64,000 nucleotides of DNA, taken from assembly GCA_020205615.1 (NCBI GenBank), contig CM035162.1:36384464-36448463 (forward strand), read 5' to 3'. The stretch is from Panax quinquefolius (Eukaryota; Streptophyta; Magnoliopsida; Apiales; Araliaceae). Positions 25,780 through 36,734 of the stretch are shown here, one piece after another. Every line of letters begins with the position of its first letter. Within the stretch, counting starts at the first letter, position 1. The position numbers and the translations under genes were made by a program. The notes beneath the pieces were generated by a model, which was given only the letters and a program-made list of their open reading frames with translations, did not search any database and had not been told where the DNA came from.

Positions 25780-26530
25780 CTTAGATTGATTACCCGGAGT
25801 GGATAGCAAATGTAGTATTGGTGCGTAAGCATAATGGAAAGTGGCGGTTTGATCGACTACACCGACCTCAACAAAGCTCGTCCAAGGACTTTATCCTTCG
25901 CCCCCCCATATCGATCAAATTTCATCGATGCCACTTTCGGTACGATTATTAAGTTTTATGGATGTTTTTTCAAAGTTATCATCAAATATCCATGCAGTAA
26001 AGAAGACATTCCAAAAACAAGATTCATTACACACCGCTCGGCAGTATGCCTACAAAAAATGACTTTTGGCCTCATTAATGCCGGAGCTACTTATCGAGGG
26101 ATGATGAACTTCATATTCGATAGACAAATGGGAGAGGATATGGAAGTTTATGTAGATGACATGATCGTGAAGAGTATGTAAATTCGTAAACATTTGGACG
26201 ATCTAGAGGAATGTTTTCAAACTATTCGCCATCGACAACTACGACTTTAATCCGACCAAATGTACTTTCTACCAGCCGGAAAATTTCGGGTTATCCGTCA
26301 ATCAAAGGGCATCGGGCCAATCCGCAGAAGATCCGTGCCATCCTCGACATGAAGACTCTCACCATTCAAGGACGCTCAACATTCGACCGTAGTAGGATTG
26401 CGGCTTTAAGGAGGTTCGCCGCCAGATCCGGCAGAGAGATGTCTTCCTTTCTTCGATACATCAAGGGACCAAGAATGCGAAGACGCTCCAAAGGACTTCC
26501 AAGTGTGAAGATGCTTTCCAAAGTATAAAG
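25780..26530 (+). pseudogene. pol: Gypsy (Tat) reverse transcriptase remnant
   Basis: Readable blocks in several frames are YPEWIANVVLVRKHNGKWRF (25789-25848), DYTDLNKARP (25855-25885), CLQKMTFGLINAGATYRGMMN (26047-26110) and the catalytic MEVYVDDMIVKS (26140-26178). The MPFGLKNAGATYQR and YVDDMLVKS pattern is typical of the Tat lineage. Stops and frameshifts separate the blocks. Confidence 0.88.
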
Positions 26531-27320
26531 ACATATCCGCTTTCTATTCCTTTATTGGTCAAGCCTCGTCCCAACAGAGACTTTATATTTGTACCTTGCA
26601 GCCCATTTCCTTAGCAATTGGAGCAGCTTTTGATTCGAGAGATCGCGGGAAGCAAAGATCCGGCCTATTACGCCACCACGCCCCACGAGATGTCAAACCG
26701 TATCCTAACATCGAGAAATTTGCCTTTGCTTTAGTAATTGCCAAGAGAAAGCTTTTCTAAGCAAGATTTTCAAGGTCGGCCCTCCCGCCTCCTACACCTG
26801 ATCGCCCATCAAGAAGGTGATGAGCAAGCCGAGGTCTCGGGTCGACTAAAGAAGACGGACTATGGAGTCAGTCCCAGCTTTTTTATCGAGTATCATCCCC
26901 GAATCGCCATCAAAGGCCAAGTCCTCGGCCGACTTTACGGTAGAATGCCGCTCACCAAGCGCTAGACGAAAGTTACCGAGTCAATCTTCGATCGAAAGCA
27001 AGGTACGTTCTTCAAATAGGTCGGGGCGTGGACGTTGTATGCGGATGGATCTTCTACGATGATACGCTTAGTGGAGCAGAATTATTTTAATAAGTCCGAG
27101 GATTCAAGGTCCAAAGAAAGCTATCAAATTGGATTTAAAGCAACGAATAATGAGGTCAAAGTACGGTTTTAAGTTAAGAAGTGTCCGATTAGCAAAGAGT
27201 CTCAAGTCCAATGCTTAATTATCTATATGATTCTCACCGGTCGTTAAATTGCCGAGATTATGAAGCTCGTGGGACCCGAATGATCAAATACCGCGAGTTA
27301 AAAAACCAACTTCAATTTTT
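26530..27320 (+). pseudogene. Gypsy RNase H region remnant
   Basis: After RT there are fragments typical of the gypsy RNase H and connection region, including RPITPPR-like and PYPNIEKFAFALVI-like pieces (26660-26735) and LYADGSSTM at 27034-27062, the usual start of the second (archaeal-type) RNase H of Tat elements. The frame is broken in many places. Confidence 0.65.
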
Positions 27321-27499
27321 TTCGCATTCGTGCACGAGTTTCAGGTATATAAAGTTTAACGACAATTCCCCATCACGATGCTTTATTTAAATTGGCCACT
27401 ACTTGATGCAGATGTCTTTCATGGATCTAGCAGATTTGAAATTTTCAGTAGCAGTTCGAGTGTTCAACACGAAACAAAGGATGTGCATCGAACGAACAA

Positions 27500-28706
27500 A
27501 CCGTTGGATGACCCCTACATCGAGTATTTGGCGACGTATGCCCTTTCCTTCTGATCAAATGTCAAGTAAAAGATCAAGTACAAAAGTACTAATTTCACTT
27601 TATCGATGGGGATCTTTATCGATCGCATTTTCTTCACCATTATTGAAATGTTTGGTTCCGTCCGTCGTAGTATGCTTCTTCTAAAGTTCATGAAGGATTT
27701 ACATGATCATACGGTCGCCAAGTCTTTGCATATAAAGTACTTCGACAGGTTACTATCGGGTCGACAATTTTCAAAGAAGTTTCACAAAGTACGCCAAGAA
27801 ACGTGAAAATGTCACTCAATAGTCCGGTTCATTATCACCACCGGAAGAGTTATACTCGATTCTATCTCCTATACCCTTCATTGTCTGGGGGTGGATATAT
27901 TGGGACCGCTACCTAAAGCTAAAGGTCGAAGTTAGCTTCATTATAGTCATGCTATCGATTATATTACGTCAGGGTAGAGGCGAAACCACTTTACCGATAA
28001 TGTAACAGAGTGCTTAAAGTTTATGAAGGAGTCTGTGGTGTTTCGCCGGGATCCCTAAGATATTGATATTCGGACAATGGACGCTACCGTGGGTTCAAAA
28101 TTTGAAGAATTTTTGAACGATTTGGGGATTCAAAGACAAAGAAGACTTCGTGGCTCATCCACAAATGAATGGACAAGTTGAGGTGACCAACAGACGTCAC
28201 GAATCTTAATAAAGCGTAGATTGATGAAGCTGCGGAGATGGCCAAAGAATCACTTGAAGCGTCAGGCATACCGACCACGCCGAGGACTACTACGGGGATT
28301 CGCCTCTTCCGATCGGGTTTATGGTAATCGATGCCTTAGTCCCCAAATAATCGAATTCCAAGTCTTCGTAAGTCAATTCAAAGAAATCTACAACGATGAA
28401 GGACCAAGGCTAACTTGACCGCGCTAGACGAAGTCGAGAGAAGCTTTAATCAAATTGGTCGCTTATCAACGGGCGGTGGCCAAACATTATAACAGTGGCG
28501 CTAAACTTCGTAGATTCGGCTGGAGACTTCGTTTCGAGAAGTCAAGCTTCTACACCTCAAAACACGGAAAGCTAATGCCGAATCGGGAAGGGCTATATGA
28601 AGTAATCAAGTACCAAAACCAGTACTTATCGATTAAAAGCACTCGATGGTTCCGAGATCAAGAATACTTGGTACGTCAAGGCAGGAGCTCTAAGTATTTT
28701 CAATAA
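27500..28706 (+). pseudogene. Gypsy (Tat) integrase remnant
   Basis: Pieces of the integrase core are visible: a SPIPFIVWGWIYWDR.LKLKVEVSFIIVMLSI-like segment (27868-27955), DNGRY...FEEFLNDLGIQRQR (28075-28140), and PTTPRTTTGI (28270-28300). The C-terminal part is the cleanest: 28455-28706 reads VAKHYNSGAKLRRFGWRL and continues to a stop, matching the VARYYNxKVKPRxFxxGDLVLR module of gypsy integrases. Confidence 0.82.
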
Positions 28707-28792
28707 AGTTTAAGTCATTTTATCTAAGTCCAGACACAACCGCTCGATATCAATAATGATCACTTTTCCACAAATTATTACCGGTCTTATCG

Positions 28793-29275
28793 GGTCCGAT
28801 GGTCACTATGGTGTAAGGAGGTACGGTAGGACTCACCGGGCCATTCGATGGTAGCCTTTCGTGTCCTTTCGATGGTCCTATATTGATCTTATCGTGGTGG
28901 TAAGTCAACGGTCACTATTGGTCCGATGGTCACTATGGTGTAAGGAGGTACGGTAGACTCAGCCGCCATTCGATGGTAGCCTCGTGTCCTTTTTGGTCCT
29001 ATATTGATCTTATCGTGGTGGTAAGTCAATGGTCACTATTGGTCCGATGGTCACTATGGTGTAAGGGAGGTATGGTAGGACTCACCGTGCCATTCGATGG
29101 TAGCCTCAACAGTCCTTTTGGTCCTATATCGATCTTATCGTGGTAAGTCAATGGTCACTATCGTCCGATGGTCACTAAGCGTAAGGAGGTATAGGACTCA
29201 CCGCCATTCGATGGTAGCCTTCAGTCCTTTTGGTCCGATATCGATCTTATCAGGTGGTAAGTCAATGGTCATTAT
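28793..29275 (+). repeat. Four-unit tandem repeat (~120 bp) after integrase
   Basis: Units start with GGTCCGATGGTCACTATGG at about 28793, 28920, 29041 and 29162 and are about 127, 121, 121 and 114 bases long. They differ by small indels and substitutions. It sits between pol and the 3' LTR, where Tat-lineage elements often carry tandem arrays that can seed satellite DNA. Confidence 0.92.
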
Positions 29276-31360
29276 TAATCCTTATGTCTCTGGTTCTTAT
29301 CTCGCTTGTCGTCCAAATTTACTTCACGCGATCGATCTCACTCTTCTTGCATCACTGAGTATAAGTTATTTATTTTGTTTAAGGTATTGAGTTCAGGGCT
29401 TTATCTAGTTCATTAACTCAATCTCGTCCAGTAAAGTTCAATTCACTTCATAAGTTAACTCAATATGCCATATCTAATTCATTAGTTCAACTTATCGACA
29501 CTAAATTATCGACAAGAAACTCCATCAAACCAAGCCATAATCAAGATAGCTAAAGATTTATCAATAAACATAAAATGCTCATTTCATTTAAGTCAATTGT
29601 AAATTAATTACATGAACATGAAAAGTTTAAAGTAGTTAAATATTTACATAAAACCAAAACGTGATAAATGTTCGTGCATCGCTTTCATTATCTGAATTGA
29701 GCAAAGCACGAGTCCACCGAATGGCCTCAGCTTTCTCTTTCCTCGCTCCCATACTCCTCGCATTCAATAAACTCTTCACGATTCTACATTGAGTTCATCC
29801 GAGTCTTCTACTATCACTCAATCGCCTCGGAGCTCTTCAGTCATCAGGGCCTCGTTCCTCAAGGTCCTTTATCTTACGGCGAGTCATGACGCTTTATTTA
29901 CATAAAACCAAAAACGGCCTTATGCCTTCTGACTTCATCCCGAATCTTCGCCTCTCTACATCGAAGTTCACCTAAGTCAGAGGATTCAGTGGCCTCATCG
30001 CCCTCAAGGTCCTTTATCTTACGGCGAGAGAACTCCTTTTTTCGCCTTCTCAGAGTAAGTTCTTCAACCAAACCAAAGATTCGCCTTCAGTGAGAGTTGG
30101 TCAACCAAACCAAAGTTTGTCAAGTCGGCTTTGACGCAGGGTTTTGACGCAACTCCTCCTGGGTTCTTCGGGTTCAACACATCGATGTCTTCAAATCCAT
30201 CTTGGCCCAATCCAATTCTATCCGAGACCGTTGATGGTATGAAAAGCATCTTCACGACCGGGCTCTTTCTTGCCTAAGGTCGATTTCAAAGATGTTTATC
30301 TCTCGCATGAAATCTTCCTCATTTCTCCATTTACGTGTCTCTGACGCAATGTCCAAGACAAAGATTAGCCCAAGATATTTTCAAGATATTTAAGTCAAAT
30401 GTATAAAATGCTCAAAGGAAAATAGAGATATAGAGGAAGAAGGATCATATTTTACCTCGCTGATAACTCATTCCTCATCGAGAAGATTTCCGTCTCAGAT
30501 CAATCGAACCCAGGTCGCCAAGGTGTCGAACGAAGTTCAAGAGGTCAAAAGGAAAGTTAAGCGCTGAACCCGGGCCATAGGGTTTGAGATCCCACAAATT
30601 TCTAAGATGATAACTCTCGACCAAGGACCGCTGCTCGGGAGAAGGTCTCACTTTCGGAGAGAAAAAGTAATGGTTTTGGGAGGTGTAGGGTCCGCGCGGA
30701 ATAGTTTCTCAAGCATGGAGATTTGTTCGAGTGGATTCTTTGGGTGGTGAAGTAGAGGTGGAATTTGACTGGCTCGGGGCACGCTTCCTTTCCTGGATAA
30801 CGCTTTAAATCCTTCGCCCCGTCACCACCATCCTCTTCGATCCAGATTTCTGTGGGGCACGGCGGAGGAAACGACCAAGACCGAGGGACCCCGAAGTTCT
30901 TGGGCAGCTTAAAGGGGTATTTTTTGTTTTTAGTTTTTGGTCCTAAGATACTCTTCGATCGTGACGATCAAGTAAGTCACCGATCGAGGAAGGGTTTTGA
31001 GGTTGGTTCTGCTTTCTAGTATGGGTTCGGAGGAGTTACGAGAGGATCGACCTAGGTTTTCTCGTAGTTTCTCTTTGCCGAGGGTGAAGAGTCTCTTCCG
31101 TATGAGAATCTCTTCTACTGCTTTTCCGGTTGAAATTCATCCGTATGAATTTCTCGTGTCGATCTACTTCGTGGGTCGCTTGGTTGGTGTGGCTCTCACT
31201 TGCTTCAAGATTTCCCGCATAAGAAATCTTCGAGTTCCTTTATTTCTACAGAGCTCTATTCCCCCGATCAAAGATATCGCACAAATCAAACAATTCCATG
31301 TTATAATTATATATTATGGAAATATTTTCAAAAATATAAATATATGAAATAAACTAGTAC
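29276..31360 (+). other. Gypsy 3' non-coding region
   Basis: About 2.1 kb between the tandem repeat and the antisense frames. It contains a partly duplicated block (GGTCCTTTATCTTACGGCGAG at 29859-29883 and 30009-30027, each following similar CATCGCCTC-type sequence). No protein family is recognised. A + strand frame at 30997-31347 (116 codons) has no recognisable domain and is probably chance. Confidence 0.5.
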
Positions 31361-31983
31361 TTACGCTTTATGGTCATATAACCATGCTTGCTTCGGTAGG
31401 AGTCCGTATTTCCACTCTTCCTTCTGGAAGTCATCGAAAAGCTCCATCATTTCCACTTCCGCTCTTCTAAACATCTCCAAAGTCGCAGATATTTTTTCGC
31501 CACCGCCCAAATTTAAGAGAAGAGTTCTCGTGGCCTTCGACGAAGAACCATTTCTCGTGCCATCCCTATCGTCAAGGGTGTTCACCAAATGAACGCTCAC
31601 AAATTTTTCTCCGCACTTTGAGAATGTTTCACGAGGGCTTGAACCCTTCTCCCGGATTGTACCATCTTCAGATATATGCGGAAGAAAAGTCCAGAGGAGG
31701 CTCGGACGCCCAGCCATGGCGTAAGGCCACGAAGGCCGAGAATGCGGATGTAGGAGTTCTGCACCAATCAGGAAAAATTCTACACCCAAAAACCCCAAAG
31801 AGGGTCACTATAAAGACGTAAGAGGGGAACTAACCCCTTCTCCAAGAGGGTCACCCGTATTTTACCGCCCATCCTCAAAGCCGTCAGGGTACATCTTCTC
31901 TCACCAGATCTGGTACCGGACAAAGATGGGTATCTCTGGAATGTGGAACCGAGTTCGAACCTCTTCAATTCAAATTTCGCCAT
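31361..31983 (-). pseudogene. Antisense ORF region in the Tat element, unidentified product
   Basis: Two - strand frames, 31780-31983 (67 codons, MAKFELKRFELGSTFQRYPS) and 31361-31798 (145 codons), overlap slightly and may be one gene split by a frameshift. The longer contains KCGEKFVSVHLVNTLDDRDG and ends WKYGLLPKQAWLYDHKA. Some Tat-lineage elements carry antisense ORFs between pol and the 3' LTR, and this matches that position and strand. I cannot name a domain. It is open for 145 codons in an element otherwise broken every few dozen codons, which suggests a real former gene. Confidence 0.5.
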
Positions 31984-32410
31984 GATAAGTAGAGGTCAGA
32001 CGCGAAAATCGCCCGCATACTCTGTAGTATTCGGAGGGGTTTTTCCGGTTTTCTGTTTTTCGCACCAAGTCCCTCATTGAAGATTAATGAGGAACCACTT
32101 TGTTACAAGTATAGAACTCGCTCTGTTAAGCCATTTAAACATTTTGTATAAGGCAATTTCAAATGAAAAAAACGTGCAAAGTTATCTTTTAACAAACTTT
32201 GTTCAAAACGGCATTAAATGCTAGTAATAATTTGGAATTTGAAAAGGAAGTCGTCTTCTTTCCGAATCGGGCCCTTAAATTCCTTTCTTTCATTTCATTT
32301 CGCGATCGATAAATGGGTACGCTTTTAATTACATCTTGTTATTTATCGATTCTCAAGAAATATCACGATTGTTTATAGTTTTCTATTAAACATTCGCTCA
32401 ACAAAAAACC

Positions 32411-32616
32411 AGGGGCAATGTTCGGGTCGCGATATTTATCTTTTCACGAGAAAGTACGGGCTTATTCTTTTATTCTATCGGGCCTTTATTATCAATTATG
32501 AAAAAATCACGTTCTCATATTATTTTCATTCCAAACTTATAAGACCTGCCTGTCAAGGATCAATCCTTTTAGACATTTTAAATATCTACAATTCGACCAG
32601 AATGATGAAAAAGACG
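32411..32616 (+). mobile_element. Gypsy polypurine tract and 3' LTR (truncated)
   Basis: AGGGGCAA (32411-32418) precedes TGTTCGGGTCGCGATATTTATC at 32419, matching the start of the 5' LTR at 21987. Similarity continues to about 32580 (GACATTTTAAAT) and then stops before the right 58-bp repeat. No CA end is evident. Confidence 0.7.
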
Positions 32617-32674
32617 CCATGCTTTAGAAACTTCCCACTACACCAGAAGTAAAGAAACATGAGTACATTACCCA
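32617..32674. repeat. 58-bp direct repeat, right copy
   Basis: Identical to 21929-21986. After it the sequence continues ATACACTAGC, which also occurs inside the element at 22669-22678. Confidence 0.9.
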
Positions 32675-33773
32675 ATACACTAGCAACAAGAAATTTGGTG
32701 CCCATTTCAAGTAATTTTGACTTGTCTGGTCCATAAAGCTCTTTTTTGTGAAATACAAACCTGAATGACACTCAATACTATTTCATCCACTTCTTTTATT
32801 TTTTCTTCTTCCTTTTAATAAGAAAAAGCATCCAATTCCAATCTTTCGAAGTCCTCCTAGAGCATATTCAAACCTTGGTGCTATGAGCTTACGAGTTAGT
32901 TGATCCACTCTGTGCTTGGTGCAAGCTGACTCAAGTGTGATAAAGTCGGATAAAGTGGAGAGGAGAAAAGATAAATCAGACTCTAAACGTATGCATCCGA
33001 ACATGGTAAACATAAAATCCAAGTTCAAAAAGGAGAAGACATTCATTCAAGTAGCAACAATGGATTGACGAGTCCTATGATAGGCAAGTGACCTATTATC
33101 ATATACCTTGGGTTTGAGTCCACATCGTAAAGGAAGTGTTTGATATTTGCTAATAATGGTTTTCAACTTAAACCCAAATACTACACTACCTCAATAAACT
33201 AATTTGTTATTAATTCCATTCAGAACTGTTAAACTAGCTAACCATGTCAACTATTTGATCAGTTTATCTGATTCGAGATAGTATATTGACGGGATTTGAA
33301 TCCAAACTACAGAATCGAAGTTCATTCTGGGAGCTTTTAGTATAGTATATTCTGAGCCTTCTTGAGTAAGAGAACATAATCCGGTATCTTTTAAAGGTCC
33401 AATAGAAAATGGAGAACAAGAGTAGTCCCAGAATAGAAAACATAACTCAAGAAAGTAATACCCAATTGTCATAACAACGTTTCAAAACCAAAGAGATCAG
33501 TGACCTTGTAGTCTATGAAAATTGACACATAATCTTGGAACATGCAAAACTAAAACGGAAAAAATAAACAATCATAGTCTATAAGCAGCAATGCAATTGT
33601 CACCTCTATAACATCCTTAAATTTTCAGCCAAAATCGATGATAGAGCATATAGAGAAATGGTTTCAACCAACTGCTCTGTAAACTCTTCCATCTTCAGAG
33701 AACCATCAACCAAATAATATTCTAGAGTTTGGGATAAGCGCACCAGTAACTCATTCTTGTTGCTGCTTCAATT
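32675..33773. other. Intergenic region downstream of the C2H2 gene
   Basis: No gene recognised. The first part may still be repeat-derived. Sequence near 33600-33773 is probably the 3' UTR of the - strand C2H2 gene, but no poly(A) signal can be chosen with confidence. Confidence 0.45.
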
Positions 33774-35357
33774 CTAGTAGATGAACTGGTCGTCCTCATT
33801 TGCCTCATCATTTTCTTCAGGAGCAGGAAGATTAAGATCAATTAAATCATGAATATCAGCAGCCTCTTGCTTGATTACCACGGTAGGATTGCTGAAGTCT
33901 TCAGAACCATTAAGAAAATGAGACCTCTTGTGACCCCCTAAAGCTTGGCCAGACTTGAACATCCTGAAACAAATTGGACATTCATGTCCTTTGCTTTTCT
34001 TTGACCTATTTCTCTTCCCAGCATTGCCAGGCGTATCTCTAGTAACTGGTTTCTTGTTACTGAAACGCTCGCCAAGCTTCCCAATGGGTGTGGAATCAGG
34101 AGTAATATCGTCGTCCTCTATACTGTTCTCAACACTTTCGTACCTCGAGGCAAAGGTAGCATTGATCTTTTTGCTTCTCTTATGAGCATTCTTGCTTTGT
34201 TCTCCATCCGACGAATCATATAACACTTTCTTAACAGATTCCTTATGATATTCAGGACTATTGGAACCATCCCTAATTCTCTTTTTATTCTTTGACTTTG
34301 AACTTCTGCCGAATTCACCAAACCCTTTTCCGTTGGTCAAACCCTTTCTTAGTTCAATTTCATAAGAGTTTCCCCTGTTGAAACCCTTTCCCAATTCAGC
34401 ATCAGAGACTTCAACTCTGCCGCCGCCGCGGGCTTTAGGCTGCTTCTTGTATTCACCATTTCTGAAAACCTCATCAACTGAAACGTCTGATTCAACCTTC
34501 TTCATTCCATTTCTGAGATACCCAGAATAAGAATTCTCAAATTGAACACTCTCAGCATCCAAAGCACTTGCGTTTAACTTCCTATCCCCCACTAGCTTCT
34601 TGATTTCCATAGCCTCATCACCAAAATTGAAACCTCCCCTTCTACCAATTTTCATGTCAATAGAGGAAGATTTAGTCTCTAAAACAACTGAATTGTTATC
34701 GGAAGATTCCACAAATGAATTGACACCACCCCAATTCCAAGAATCCCTAGACAACATCACTAAACACATAGCAACCTCTTCCAGTTCTAGCTCATCAATC
34801 TCAGAAACAGATGAAGAACCACCACCACCATTGTTATTATTATTAGGCAAAGAAAATTGCGATGATTTAACAACAATTCTCTTGTACCTTTTGCTTTTGG
34901 ATCTTGTTTGGCGATTGAGATCCTCAGCCTCAGTATCAGAATGACTGTCCACAAGTAGATTGGGATTGTCACTTGTCCAAGAATGATCGTCCTTAAGAAG
35001 CCTGTCTTTCTCAGAGTGACAAGCCATGTGACCACACAATGCTTTTAATGATTGAAACCCTTTACCGCATTGCTTGCAAACTCTCTCTTGGGGCAAAGGA
35101 AAAGTTGAATCCACAGCCCTCCATGTCTTCTTTGGGTTCTCTCTTAGGCCATACCCAGAAGGGCCACCAACTTCATGAAAAGATGACACCTTTTTCATGC
35201 TCATGGATTGTTCAAAATTTTCCTCCGATTGAGCTGAATTTGCCGCTGCTGCAGCAATTACATGAGACCTCATGTGACCTCCCAATGACTTTCCACACGG
35301 GTACTTCTTGTCGCACAATTTGCACACAAACCTCAATTCCAGATCTTCTTTTTCCAT
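33774..35357 (-). CDS. C2H2 zinc-finger transcription factor, ZAT4/ZAT9-like, with EAR repressor motif
   Basis: An intronless frame of 527 residues. Finger 1 is at residues 10-32 (C12, C15, H28, H32; KSLGGH core), finger 2 at 92-114 (C94, C97, H110, H114; variant KALCGH core) and finger 3 at 458-480 (C460, C463, H476, H480; canonical QALGGH core). The QALGGH type is plant specific. A DLNLP EAR motif at 507-511, in DLIDLNLPAP, predicts recruitment of TOPLESS-type co-repressors. Basic stretches such as KRNRSKKSK before finger 3 are likely nuclear signals. The ~340-residue linker between fingers 2 and 3 is Ser- and charge-rich and makes the protein longer than Arabidopsis ZAT1/4/9 (~270-315 aa, from memory). 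The start is the first ATG and puts finger 1 at the usual place. Nuclear DNA-binding repressor by family; targets unknown. Confidence 0.93.
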   Translation of the reverse strand: MEKEDLELRFVCKLCDKKYPCGKSLGGHMRSHVIAAAAANSAQSEENFEQSMSMKKVSSFHEVGGPSGYGLRENPKKTWRAVDSTFPLPQERVCKQCGKGFQSLKALCGHMACHSEKDRLLKDDHSWTSDNPNLLVDSHSDTEAEDLNRQTRSKSKRYKRIVVKSSQFSLPNNNNNGGGGSSSVSEIDELELEEVAMCLVMLSRDSWNWGGVNSFVESSDNNSVVLETKSSSIDMKIGRRGGFNFGDEAMEIKKLVGDRKLNASALDAESVQFENSYSGYLRNGMKKVESDVSVDEVFRNGEYKKQPKARGGGRVEVSDAELGKGFNRGNSYEIELRKGLTNGKGFGEFGRSSKSKNKKRIRDGSNSPEYHKESVKKVLYDSSDGEQSKNAHKRSKKINATFASRYESVENSIEDDDITPDSTPIGKLGERFSNKKPVTRDTPGNAGKRNRSKKSKGHECPICFRMFKSGQALGGHKRSHFLNGSEDFSNPTVVIKQEAADIHDLIDLNLPAPEENDEANEDDQFIY

Positions 35358-36290
35358 AGATTTTGATTGAATTACCCAAAACTAAAAATACCCAACTGAG
35401 AAATCAAGATCAGATAGGCTTTTGCAAGTTGAAATGATGCAAAAATATATGCTACATTCGATCCCAAATGTATGAAGCTGACAAGAGGGGAATTAGAAAA
35501 GAAATTAAAATACCCAGATCAAAGAAGTAAATCAGGGCTGGGAAGATGAAGTAGAAGTGAGATGTGACAGTTTTGGGGAGTAGAAGATGAGACCCACAAC
35601 AAAAGGAGACCCTTTGAATCCCACATATCTAAATGTAATTAGTATATATTGAATTGAATGTTTCAAAATTTGGAGAAATTAATGAGAAAAATCAACGTTG
35701 GAACAGATGGGATAGCCATCATCAATAAGGGAAGGGTCGGGGCGGGGCTGGGCTGGGCTGGCTGGGGGGTGTGAAGATAAACAATTAAAACAGATACACT
35801 ACCATGACTCTTTCCCCCCACCCCCTCTATCTCATATTTTCTCTCTCCAAGTCTCTTTTATTTTCGTGCGTTGTATTCGGAGGAGAATTCCATGCATGGA
35901 AGGAAATATATTTGTGAGCAAGAGATTGGAATCTAAAGATGGGCCAGCACGTGTAGGCATGAGAGAGAAATCCGTTGTTCCAATCCAACGGTCAATATCT
36001 ATCGGAAGAATTTTTTGAGGATCCCAAGGTTTGAGAGATTGACAAGTACAGAATGTAGTAGGAGTAGGAGTATACTACTACTACTAGTACTCTTCTACTG
36101 GTACTACTTTACACAGTGGAAGCCCGTAAAGGTCTAAACAAACAAACGCTCCAATAACTTTCATCCTCTTATTATGGTCACACCTCCGAATCTTCAGCCG
36201 TTATTATATCCTCACATTCCATATTTGCCCCTATAATATGAATACATACGTACATATGAATACCGTATCAATAAGTGTTTTGGCACATTT
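35358..36290. other. Upstream region of the C2H2 gene
   Basis: On the - strand this is the 5' leader and promoter side of the C2H2 gene. It contains GGGCTGGGCTGGCTGGGG repeats (35742-35766), pyrimidine-rich stretches (35810-35860) and a CTACTA-rich microsatellite (36072-36106). No TATA box can be assigned with confidence. Confidence 0.5.
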
Positions 36291-36632
36291 TTCTAGTGAC
36301 ATTTATAGTGATTTTTTTTTTTGGTATTTTTTTTGTAACTTTCAAAAAATATATACTATTTATTTCAAGTGAAATTTTTATAGAAAACAATGTTTTATGT
36401 GTAATTTGAATACATACAAGAAATATTATTTTAGATGTAGTTTGTATACATACAAAAAATAGGGTTGTACAGACTTTACAAACCCTGTTTATTTTATGTA
36501 TCTAAATTATACCTAAAACACTGTTTTTTATAAAAATTATAGTTATAATAAATACTATACATCTTTTAGGAGTTATTAAAAAAAACCAAAAAAAAATTTC
36601 ACTAGAATGTCGCTACAAGAATGTCGCCCTAG
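36291..36632. mobile_element. MITE with ~110 bp terminal inverted repeats
   Basis: The left arm (CTAGTGACATTTATAGTGATTTTTTTTTTGGTATTTTTT...) matches the reverse complement of the right arm (TAGCGACATTCTAGTGAAATTTTTTTTTGG...). The centre has AATACATACAAGAAATA and ATACATACAAAAAATA direct repeats. It is non-coding. Exact ends and target duplication are not clear. Confidence 0.65.
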
Positions 36633-36734
36633 AAGGACTCATAAGGTATACATTATTTATACCATTAAAAATAAAAAAGAATAACCAAAATAAAACTAAA
36701 AATCAACGTCCGCTACTATTTAGCAGGATGTTAA

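Larger units (their letters stand above)
21987..32616 (+). mobile_element. Decayed gypsy retrotransposon, Tat-type, ~10.6 kb
   Basis: Domain order gag, protease, RT, RNase H, integrase identifies Ty3/gypsy. A CxxH...HDTNEC-type Gag finger, a DNGSSADIL protease site and a long tandem-repeat-bearing region after integrase point to the Tat lineage. The 5' LTR starts TGTTGGTTCGTGATATTTATC at 21987. The 3' LTR starts TGTTCGGGTCGCGATATTTATC at 32419, after a purine-rich AGGGGCAA. Both LTRs are rearranged and the 3' one looks truncated (~200 bp). All coding parts are full of stops and frameshifts, so it cannot move by itself. It is flanked by an unusual 58-bp direct repeat. Confidence 0.85.

Noticed and set aside
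28793..29275. Regular repeats that could suggest a CRISPR array
   Set aside because: The whole ~120 bp unit repeats, with no short repeat/unique spacer pattern, and it lies in a plant retrotransposon.
21987..32616. Endogenous pararetrovirus or an envelope-bearing element
   Set aside because: No movement-protein, coat or envelope-like text was seen. The gag-protease-RT-RNase H-integrase order and two LTRs fit a gypsy retrotransposon.
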